From positions 372,001 to 436,000 of the forward strand of contig JAHEXY010000001.1 in the NCBI GenBank assembly GCA_023251875.1: a DNA stretch of 64,000 nt, in the 5' to 3' direction. This DNA is from Bacteroidota bacterium. Lineage in GTDB: Bacteria > Bacteroidota > Bacteroidia > JAHEXY01. Below, piece by piece: positions 1 to 7,160 of the stretch. The notes under the pieces were generated by a model, which was not told the DNA's origin, searched no databases, and worked only from the letters and a program-made list of their open reading frames with translations. A program made the position numbers and the translations under genes. Positions within the stretch are counted from its first letter, which is position 1. Every line of letters begins with the position of its first letter.

Positions 1-1708
1 TCCATGAATAATTACCCGAAGAAGAAAAGTTTTTAAATGAAACTTCATCTCCTTCACAAACATTATTGGCTACAAAACTTACTACAGGACTAGGCATTTC
101 TTCTATCAGTATTGAATCAGAAGTGGTGCACATATTGCTATCTATTACCTGTAAACTGTATAGGCCGGCTGTAGTAATTTGAATTGTATTTGAACTAGAA
201 CCTGTTGACCATTCATAACTTGAAAACCCAATAGGAGCATTAATAATTAAATTACTTCCGGAACAAAATGAAGTATCATTACCAAGACTCAATATTGGAG
301 ATGGGGTTATAGCAACTACAATAGAATCTGATGCGGAACATCCATTTTGATCTTTTACTTCAACAAAATATTTTCCGGATGTTGAAACGTTTATTGATGA
401 AGCAATTGAATTATTTGACCATAAATAAGAAGCATATTGACCAGGATATAATACCACATTTTTATTTTGGCAAATAGAAGTATCATTACCAAGAGAAACA
501 ATCGGAGATGTGTTATAGGTAATATTTATGGTGTCAGAAGCTATACAACCGTATTGATTACTTGTTTTTACATAATACTTACCTGTTGATTGTACTTTCA
601 ATGAAGAGGCTGTTGATTGATCGTTCCATAAAAAAGAGATTCCATCATAGGCTTGTAAAATTAAATTACTAGTTCCCATGCAAACAGAAGTATCATTTCC
701 TAAATCAAATTGAGGTAATGCAGCAACTTTAATGGTTTTTACAACACTAGTAACCAGGCTTCCGTATGCAACTGAAGCTGTAATTATATATTTTCCTGTA
801 TCAGAAAAAAGATGTTGAACATTTACCCCAGTAGTATCAATATTTGAATTTCCACTATTAAGATCTCCAAAATTCCATCTTATTAAATAAGTTCCACAAA
901 AAGTATCTAATGGAAGATAAAAATTCAAATCTTGACCGAAACAAACAGTATCATTGCTATTAATAGCAGAAATACTCATATTGTAATTTTGCAAACCGGG
1001 GCTATTCATATATAACAAACTATTATCAGCATCTCTTTCATAGCCACCAATATTGCTATAGGGGGCTGAAGAATGCCATCTAAACACACAATCTTTATCT
1101 CTTTGCAAAGAAAAGCCCTCTTTTTGAGAATTGTTTTTCCATGAAACACTATCAATAAGTGTACTTTGCAAGGCTGTTGGATTTCCATTATATATTTCTA
1201 CAATATCTTCTGTATTGTATAAAAGTCCGTTTGACGTAGTTGTTGAATTCGTAGAACCAAAATTTTGAAAAACTTTGATTGTTAAAACTATGGTTGAATC
1301 GGGGATGTCGATGTTGGCATAGCCAGGCGAATTATAGGTAGGATCAAGAAGAAGTGCAATTTTTCCGGGAGGAATTTTTGTTGAATTAATAATATAGGGT
1401 TTTTGATTAGGAATTAAATCATACGGCATAATACCAGGATTTCTGGTACTCCATGCTACAAGCTCATCATCTCCAAAAACAGGAGAACTAATAGTATTGC
1501 TTACATCCGTTCTTAAATACCATCCTGCAATATCAATAGTATCTGTATTGGATTGATTGTAAATCTCTATCCATTCAAAATTAGATTGGGCATTTGTTCC
1601 ACAACAAGGATTAAGATTTACCTCATTAATTACGAGCGATTGCGCAAAACCATTTGTGATTCTCGATAAACTAAATAAAAGAAAAATAAAAAGTATAATT
1701 TTCTTCAT
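1..1708 (-). CDS. Secreted lamin-tail-domain/PKD protein, partial (runs off left edge)
   Basis: Open from an ATG at 1708 (minus strand) to the window edge without a stop, 569 codons visible. It begins with a signal peptide (MKKIILFIFLLFSL..., cleavage probably after FAQ). A lamin-tail-like domain follows (about residues 25-180; VINEVNLNPCCG, then FEWIEIYN), then a PKD-like segment (about 270-330; WNFGDLNSG). Three Ig-like repeats follow, each opening with LGNDTS[VIF]C (near residues 333, 400 and 467). The same LGNDTSxC repeats occur in the T9SS type B protein at 61180-63459. This architecture is typical of large T9SS-exported surface proteins of Bacteroidota, so a C-terminal sorting domain is expected beyond the edge but cannot be seen. 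Function inferred: cell-surface or extracellular. Start is chosen because the signal peptide begins there. Confidence 0.85.
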   Translation of the reverse strand, partial: MKKIILFIFLLFSLSRITNGFAQSLVINEVNLNPCCGTNAQSNFEWIEIYNQSNTDTIDIAGWYLRTDVSNTISSPVFGDDELVAWSTRNPGIMPYDLIPNQKPYIINSTKIPPGKIALLLDPTYNSPGYANIDIPDSTIVLTIKVFQNFGSTNSTTTSNGLLYNTEDIVEIYNGNPTALQSTLIDSVSWKNNSQKEGFSLQRDKDCVFRWHSSAPYSNIGGYERDADNSLLYMNSPGLQNYNMSISAINSNDTVCFGQDLNFYLPLDTFCGTYLIRWNFGDLNSGNSNIDTTGVNVQHLFSDTGKYIITASVAYGSLVTSVVKTIKVAALPQFDLGNDTSVCMGTSNLILQAYDGISFLWNDQSTASSLKVQSTGKYYVKTSNQYGCIASDTINITYNTSPIVSLGNDTSICQNKNVVLYPGQYASYLWSNNSIASSINVSTSGKYFVEVKDQNGCSASDSIVVAITPSPILSLGNDTSFCSGSNLIINAPIGFSSYEWSTGSSSNTIQITTAGLYSLQVIDSNMCTTSDSILIEEMPSPVVSFVANNVCEGDEVSFKNFSSSGNYSW

Positions 1709-1942
1709 TTATTAAATTTAGAAGGTTGAATATTTAAATGGGGTTTATCAGAATTTAGTAATCGCTTATTTAAAAAAGAGGTACATTTTAAGGATAAAAT
1801 CACATTATATTATTTACAACAAAAACGTAAGTTACTGTAAATCATAATGTAATAGTGTTTTTGCTTTTGCAATTGTTTTTTTGGCAAGGCATTTGATAAA
1901 TTGCGGTTCTATTTTTAATTCCAATCTTAAAAACATTTTAGT

Positions 1943-2689
1943 ATGATGAAAAATGCGATAATGCTAGTAATGGTTTTAATAAGCCAACTAGCAAATGCTC
2001 AAGTAGACTTAAATAATCTTATTGATGATGCAAAAAGTTCTTATGATAAACTTAGTACTGTTGCAAGCGGTAATAAAAGTTCGCTCTCTAATGATGAAAT
2101 TGTTGGAGGGTTAAAGGAAGCCCTCAATGTAGGTACCAAAAACTCGACTGAAAAAGTATCTAAAACAGATGGATTTTTAAAAAATGCCAAGATTAAAATA
2201 CCGTTTCCTCCTGAAGTAAAAGAAGCAGAAAATACTCTTAGAAAAATAGGAATGGGCAAACAAGTAGATAAGTTTATTGTTACCCTTAATAGAGCTGCTG
2301 AACAAGCTTCAAAAGATGCGGCCCCCATTTTTGTAAATGCCATTAAAACAATGAGCATCTCTGATGGATTAAATATTTTAACGGGAAAAGATAATGCTGC
2401 AACACTTTATCTACAATCAAAAACAGAAAAAGACTTAAAAACTAAATTTTCTCCTGTTGTAAAAAAAGCCATTACCAAGGCCCAAGTAGCAAAATATTGG
2501 AAACCATTGGCAACTGCATATAACAAGATACCTATGGTACAAAAAATAAATCCCAATTTAGATGAATACATTACCGAAAAAGCACTAGATGGCATATTTT
2601 TAATGGTTGCCGAAGAAGAAAAGAAGATTAGAAAAGATCCTCTTGCCCAGGTAACAGATCTTTTAAAGAAAGTTTTTGGAAGTAATTAG
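1943..2689 (+). CDS. DUF4197 family secreted protein
   Basis: A 248-aa protein with an N-terminal signal peptide (cleavage near LANA-QVD, residue 20). The rest is mostly helical and matches the DUF4197 family: the early 'SNDEIVGGLKEAL' segment, the central 'DKFIVTLNRAAEQA' segment and the C-terminal 'YITEKALDGIFLMVAEEE' segment are hallmarks. DUF4197 proteins are periplasmic or exported and have no established function. Two ATGs in tandem (1943 and 1946) can both start the signal peptide. It stands alone, convergent with the barrel protein at 2779-3582. The gap between them carries a degenerate direct/inverted TTCGTG(T) repeat. Family assignment is strong; role unknown. Confidence 0.85.
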   Translation: MMKNAIMLVMVLISQLANAQVDLNNLIDDAKSSYDKLSTVASGNKSSLSNDEIVGGLKEALNVGTKNSTEKVSKTDGFLKNAKIKIPFPPEVKEAENTLRKIGMGKQVDKFIVTLNRAAEQASKDAAPIFVNAIKTMSISDGLNILTGKDNAATLYLQSKTEKDLKTKFSPVVKKAITKAQVAKYWKPLATAYNKIPMVQKINPNLDEYITEKALDGIFLMVAEEEKKIRKDPLAQVTDLLKKVFGSN

Positions 2690-2778
2690 TTCCTTGTCAA
2701 TAGCAAGAAACGAAATACAGACACGAATTATACAAATTTGCACGAATAAAATTTAGTGTTAATTAGTGAAATTCGTGT

Positions 2779-3582
2779 TTACTTTGTCTGTTGCTTTTTT
2801 ACATCTGAATTTTTATCCTTTTTCACTTTCTTTTTCAATGGATCAGCATGAAAAAAATAGCGAAAATCAATGGTTAAATAATTTCCGGCTAAAGTGGTGT
2901 GAATGGTTTCTGCGGGCAAACTCAATTTATCGTATTCTATAACAGAATTATACATGTCATAAAAAGGCCTGTGATAAGATGCTCCCAAATAAAAAAAACC
3001 ACTCTTTGGGGTTCTGTATTCGTATCCAAGATTAGCGGAAACGCCAGGCAATAACCATGATTTTCTTAACGAATAATGTTTATAGTCGTCATTTTCAGTA
3101 TAAATATCTGAAGGAAAAATATCGAGAGAAATCCCTAAAGCGGCATTCATATATATTTTATCTGATAACCTGATATAAATTAATCCATTTATGGGAATTT
3201 CATAGGCTATGAGATGAAATCTATCATTTACTTTTTGTATGCTACTGTCTATTATATTTATTGAATAGGATCTATTTATATAGCTTATACCCGTTTCTAA
3301 AGAGAAACGCTTGCTAAACCCTTTTCGTATTACCATACCCCACGAAGTACCAAACTGTTGTTCCACCTGGAAATTATACGCACTACTGCTAATATCCGCC
3401 CCCTCCTTAAAAAAGAATTTTATTGGAATAATAGGTTTAAACTGAAGCCCTACAGTAATAGTATTCTCCTGAGCAAAACTCAAATTACCAAATAAAAAAA
3501 ATAAAAAAATAAAATACGCCCTAATATGCTTACATATGGCTGCTGTTTTTGGCAATAAAATGTATTTTAGCTTAATTTGCAT
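2779..3582 (-). CDS. Outer-membrane beta-barrel-like protein
   Basis: About 267 aa from the ATG at 3582. An upstream in-frame ATG at 3672 would add 30 residues in front of the signal peptide, so the inner start is preferred. The signal peptide ends near LSFAQ-ENT. The mature part alternates polar and hydrophobic residues in strands (TVGLQFKPIIPIKFFF; GMVIRKGFSKRFSLETGISYI; ANLGYEYRTPKSGFFYLGASY) and ends with the strand NYLTIDFRYFF, as in small 8-10-stranded porin-like barrels. A lysine-rich tail (KKKVKKDKNSDVKKQQTK) follows the last strand, which is unusual because barrels normally end with an aromatic residue. Divergent from the peptidase gene at 3703. Specific function unknown. Confidence 0.75.
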   Translation of the reverse strand: MQIKLKYILLPKTAAICKHIRAYFIFLFFLFGNLSFAQENTITVGLQFKPIIPIKFFFKEGADISSSAYNFQVEQQFGTSWGMVIRKGFSKRFSLETGISYINRSYSINIIDSSIQKVNDRFHLIAYEIPINGLIYIRLSDKIYMNAALGISLDIFPSDIYTENDDYKHYSLRKSWLLPGVSANLGYEYRTPKSGFFYLGASYHRPFYDMYNSVIEYDKLSLPAETIHTTLAGNYLTIDFRYFFHADPLKKKVKKDKNSDVKKQQTK

Positions 3583-3702
3583 ACTTGGTATCTTTGTAAG
3601 ATAATTTGTTATGACACATGGAGTACAAATATTGTTTTTAAAATTAAAGATTAAAAAAACAAAAAACGCCATCTGTCAATGTAATTTACGCTATTAGAAT
3701 CT

Positions 3703-5442
3703 ATGAGTTTTAAAACTGCAGCCCATCTTCAATCTACTGCACATATCGGTACATTTAATAATTTTGAATACAAGCGACCTGATTTAAATACATTCGGGAA
3801 TTTATTTAGAAAAGCCTTAGAAAATTTACTAACTGCAAAAACATTTGCTGCTTGTGAAGATGCAATTGAAACCATAAACAGCCTTAGGAGTGAGATTGAT
3901 ACCATGCAATCTCTTGCATTGATTCGATACAATATCAATACACAAGACACTTTTTACGCAGCAGAAGCTCATTATTTTGATACACATTATCCGATTTATC
4001 AAAATATAATTTTAGAATATTACAAAGCATTAACGGTTTCTCCCTATAAAAATAAAATTCAGAAAAAATGGGGCTCTCCCTTATTCAGTTATATCGATTC
4101 TGCTTTATTAACAAGCAATCCGCTTATTGTTGAAAACCTAAAAAGAGAAAATCAATTAAGTAGTCAATACAACAAACTAATTGCATCTGCTAAAATTAGT
4201 TTTGAAGGAGCAGAAAGAAACATTGCCGATATACAAGTTTTTGAACAAGATACCGATAGAAATAAAAGAAAAAAAGCGGCTCAAGCCAAATGGAGTTTTT
4301 TTTCAAGCCATTTTGAAAAACTAGATACTCTTTATGATCAATTAGTAAAAGTTAGGCATGAGACTGCGCAAAGCTTGGGCTTGAGTAATTTTATCGATTT
4401 GGCTTATTTGCGTTTTTTGCGTACTGATTATAAACAAGAACAAGTAGCTGTATTCAGAAAACAAATAAAAGATTTTGTCGTTCCCCTTGTAAATGAAATT
4501 TATAAAAAAAGGGCTATTCGATTAAACTTAGATAAAACCAAATATTACGATAGTGCTATTTCATTTAAAACAGGCAATGCAAAAGTAAAAGGTAATTTTG
4601 ATTGGATATTGAACACGGCAGAAACCATGTTTATTCAATTATCTCCCGAAACGGAGATGTTTTTCAAGTTTATGAAAAACAAAGAGCTAATGGATTTGGT
4701 TTCGAAAAAAAATAAATCATTTAGAGGTTATTGTACTTGGCTAAGTAAATATAAAAGTCCATTTATTTTTGCCAATTTTAATGGCACTTCAAATGATGTA
4801 AGAATTCTTATACATGAATTAGGACATGCATTTCAAAAATACCATAGCAAACATTTTAAACTTCCGGAATACAATAGACCTACTTTAGAAGCTTGTGAAA
4901 TACATTCGATGGGATTAGAATTTTTAACATGGCCATGGATGAATTTATTTTTTGCAGAAGATACTACCAAGTACCAGTATTCTCATATGTGTAATGCATT
5001 GATTCTTTTAACCTATTGTGCTGCTATAGATGAATTTCAACATGTGGTATATACTTATCCCGATTTAAGTGCCCAAGAAAGAAAAAACGAGTGGAAAAAA
5101 ATTGAAGCTATATATTTACCCTATCATGATTACGATGATAATGAATTTTTAAATAATGGAGGCTATTGGCAACACCAATCACACATCTATACAAAACCCT
5201 TTTATTATATAGATTATGCCATGGCACAAATTTGTGCTTTGCAATTTTGGAACAGAGCAAATGTAAACTTTGATGAAGCTTGGCAAGATTATTTAAAAAT
5301 ATGCAAAGTGGGGGGGAGCCTTACTTTTTCTGAAATACTTAAATTAGGAAATTTAAAATCGCCATTTGAATCAAATTGCTTAGAGCATACCATTAAACCC
5401 GTAATGGAATGGCTCAATTGCATTGATGATGCCAAGTTATAA
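3703..5442 (+). CDS. M3 family oligoendopeptidase (PepF-like metallopeptidase)
   Basis: 579 aa, close to the usual length of M3B oligoendopeptidases in this phylum. The zinc-binding HELGH motif is at residues 371-375, and the third ligand Glu is expected in LEACEIHS (E399), 28 residues after the first His, the spacing of M3 enzymes. No signal peptide, so cytoplasmic. Family members degrade short peptides. A TATCTTTG sequence (3589-3596) lies about 100 bp upstream on the same strand and resembles a -7 box, but I see no clear -33 element. The gene is monocistronic, divergent from the barrel gene. A 262-bp intergenic region follows. Confidence 0.92.
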   Translation: MSFKTAAHLQSTAHIGTFNNFEYKRPDLNTFGNLFRKALENLLTAKTFAACEDAIETINSLRSEIDTMQSLALIRYNINTQDTFYAAEAHYFDTHYPIYQNIILEYYKALTVSPYKNKIQKKWGSPLFSYIDSALLTSNPLIVENLKRENQLSSQYNKLIASAKISFEGAERNIADIQVFEQDTDRNKRKKAAQAKWSFFSSHFEKLDTLYDQLVKVRHETAQSLGLSNFIDLAYLRFLRTDYKQEQVAVFRKQIKDFVVPLVNEIYKKRAIRLNLDKTKYYDSAISFKTGNAKVKGNFDWILNTAETMFIQLSPETEMFFKFMKNKELMDLVSKKNKSFRGYCTWLSKYKSPFIFANFNGTSNDVRILIHELGHAFQKYHSKHFKLPEYNRPTLEACEIHSMGLEFLTWPWMNLFFAEDTTKYQYSHMCNALILLTYCAAIDEFQHVVYTYPDLSAQERKNEWKKIEAIYLPYHDYDDNEFLNNGGYWQHQSHIYTKPFYYIDYAMAQICALQFWNRANVNFDEAWQDYLKICKVGGSLTFSEILKLGNLKSPFESNCLEHTIKPVMEWLNCIDDAKL

Positions 5443-5704
5443 TTTTGTTTCTATTATTATTTAAAAACAAAATAATATAGGGTATTTTCGTTAAAAGGCC
5501 CAAGTATAAAAAATCAAAAAAAATTCATTTAATAAGTTTGTAGCTTACTTCGCTTTGTTCGCCCTGAACCGTGTAAAGTTATTCTTGATAATTTTCTTGC
5601 CCTGAGCGTGTAGAAAATATTTTCAAATATTTTGAACGTTTTGTAAACTCAAGTGTACTGTATTGTATAAAAGCAAAACAAATGGCTTTTAGTCTTTTTT
5701 AACT
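5443..5704. other. Intergenic region with degenerate repeats
   Basis: 262 bp without a gene. Just after the peptidase stop is a weak TTTTGTTT...AAACAAAA inverted repeat that could act as a terminator but lacks a GC stem. Around 5550-5625 are two related stretches (TTCGCCCTGAACCGTGTAAAG and TTGCCCTGAGCGTGTAGAAA) resembling a worn interspersed repeat. No TAnnTTTG box was found close to the DUF3098 start. Confidence 0.5.
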
Positions 5705-5959
5705 ATGAAAACATTGACAACTATTTCGAAACCGGATATCTTTATAAATAAGGTTAATTATTGTTTATTGTTAACAGCCCTTTCTTTGATTGTTTTAGGC
5801 TTTGCTTTGATGAGTGGAGGTAAAACTAGAACCCCTGAAGTTTTTAATGTTGAAGTATTTAGTATGTTGCGCATTACGGCAGCTCCCATTTGTATTGTGC
5901 TAGGCTATGTTTTACAGTTTTGGGCAATTATGTATTACAAAAAAATAAATGTAAAGTGA
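5705..5959 (+). CDS. DUF3098 small membrane protein
   Basis: 84 aa with two predicted membrane helices (about residues 18-38 and 56-78). The signature 'GFALMSGG', then 'EVFNVEVFSMLRITAAPI' and a second helix matches DUF3098. From memory, in other Bacteroidota this gene usually sits between ftsX and uppP; here it precedes an ECF sigma factor instead. The stop TGA (5957-5959) overlaps the probable GTG start of the sigma factor, which implies translational coupling. Function of the family unknown; an inner-membrane envelope role is inferred. Confidence 0.85.
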   Translation: MKTLTTISKPDIFINKVNYCLLLTALSLIVLGFALMSGGKTRTPEVFNVEVFSMLRITAAPICIVLGYVLQFWAIMYYKKINVK

Positions 5960-6552
5960 ATTTATTCAAATTTAGAAATAAAATAGTTTCTGATGAACAG
6001 CTCATGGCACAATATAGTGTAGGTAGCCAAGATTCGTTTAGAGAAATATACCAAAGGTATAGTAAGCGTTTATTGCATTATTTTTATAGAATGCTGGGGC
6101 ATAGTGAAGAAAAAGCACAGGATTTTATGCAAGATTTATTTTTAAAAATTGTGGAAAAACCAGAAAGCTATAATCCCTCACAAAATTTTTCTACATGGTT
6201 ATTTAGTGTAGCAAATAATATGTGTAAAAATGAATATAGAAATATAGCTGTTCGTGAAAACACTGTTTATATAGATGATACTAAAACTGTGATGAAGCAG
6301 GCTATTTATCAGCAAAGCAAAATAGATATTAAAATATTTAATAAAGAACTTGAAAAACAATTGGAAAATTTAAATGATGAAGAGCGCTCGTGTTTTATTT
6401 TACGATACCAAGAAGGTTTTTCAATTAAAGAAATTAGTCAAATACTAAATTGCCCGGAAGGTACAATAAAATCAAAATTATTTTATACAATTAAAAAGTT
6501 GTCGACCCGACTAAAAGAATTTAATACATTAATTTATTCGGATAATCTTTAA
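5956..6552 (+). CDS. ECF-type RNA polymerase sigma factor (sigma-70 family)
   Basis: 198 aa from a GTG at 5956 that overlaps the DUF3098 stop (GTGA). A longer frame from 5890 would overlap DUF3098 by 70 bp with unrelated residues, so it is rejected. An internal ATG at 6004 (MAQYSVG) is also possible. Region 2 is visible as REIYQRYSKRLLHYFYRML...AQDFMQDLFLKIV, followed by STWLFSVANNMCKNEYR. Region 4 is LNDEERSCFILRYQEGFSIKEISQ...PEGTIKSKLF with its helix-turn-helix. It is followed 4 bp later by a membrane protein that looks like its anti-sigma factor. Targets unknown; the downstream DUF2723 gene is a candidate. Confidence 0.9.
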   Translation: MNLFKFRNKIVSDEQLMAQYSVGSQDSFREIYQRYSKRLLHYFYRMLGHSEEKAQDFMQDLFLKIVEKPESYNPSQNFSTWLFSVANNMCKNEYRNIAVRENTVYIDDTKTVMKQAIYQQSKIDIKIFNKELEKQLENLNDEERSCFILRYQEGFSIKEISQILNCPEGTIKSKLFYTIKKLSTRLKEFNTLIYSDNL

Positions 6553-6556
6553 AATT

Positions 6557-7048
6557 ATGGAAACAAAAATCAATGATACTTTTGAATTGTTTGAGCATTT
6601 ATTGCTGAGCAAAAAATATGTTGAACTGAATTTACAAGAAAAAAATGCAATAGCTGAGTTTTGTTCTTCTGAAATAGAATACAATCAAATGCAATTTGCA
6701 ATGAATGGTTTTAGAAAAAATGTTACATCTACCGTAAATACGATTCATCCATCATCTTCTATAGTTGATACTTTTCAGCAAGCATTATCAAATAAATGGA
6801 GCAGAACCTCATTTCATTTAAATTCAATCTGGGACAGTTTTCTTGTTTGGCTGCGAATTGAAAATTATGCTTTAAGAACAGCCATGTTTGTGATGGCTAT
6901 TGTAAGCACTTTTTATTTTTCGCTCGAATCTAAATTAGGGGTGAATGCAAAGAAGAATAGTTTGGATAATAATATCATTGCCGATAGTTCTTATAAAAAC
7001 CTTTCTTGCGATTCAAGTTATGTAAAATATAAAGCTTTAGCTCCTTAG
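6557..7048 (+). CDS. Putative anti-sigma factor (single-pass membrane protein)
   Basis: 163 aa, starting 4 bp after the ECF sigma stop. The N-terminal part (about 1-60) is helical and acidic (FELFEHLLLSKKYVELNLQEK). A single membrane helix lies near residues 107-124 (TAMFVMAIVSTFYFSLE), leaving a short polar C-terminal tail of about 38 residues. The order sigma, then single-pass protein with cytoplasmic N-terminus, is the classic arrangement for ECF/anti-sigma pairs. No recognisable zinc-binding HxxxCxxC motif. Sequence family not recognised; function is inferred from context and topology. Confidence 0.6.
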   Translation: METKINDTFELFEHLLLSKKYVELNLQEKNAIAEFCSSEIEYNQMQFAMNGFRKNVTSTVNTIHPSSSIVDTFQQALSNKWSRTSFHLNSIWDSFLVWLRIENYALRTAMFVMAIVSTFYFSLESKLGVNAKKNSLDNNIIADSSYKNLSCDSSYVKYKALAP

Positions 7049-7072
7049 AGGAGTTAAACTTTGATTAGGACA

Positions 7073-7137
7073 GTCATTCCGAATCTACTAAATACGTATC
7101 AATAATTCTATAACAATGCCGAAACAGGTTCGGCATA
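7073..7137. repeat. Degenerate interspersed repeat with ATGCCGAA/TTCGGCAT hairpin
   Basis: Opens with GTCATTCCGAATCT and ends in a perfect 8-bp hairpin ATGCCGAA-(ACAGG)-TTCGGCAT at 7116-7136. A related 'GTCATCCCGA...' element lies at 59865-59935. The ATG inside the hairpin opens a spurious N-terminal extension of the next gene (MPKQVRH...). It may also act as a processing or attenuation hairpin between the anti-sigma gene and the DUF2723 gene. Confidence 0.6.
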
Positions 7138-7160
7138 TTAGACTTTATTCTAAAAATTTT

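Noticed and set aside
5890-5955. Upstream start for the sigma factor
   Set aside because: The extra 22 residues overlap DUF3098 out of frame and match nothing; the GTG at 5956 forms a normal stop-start overlap.
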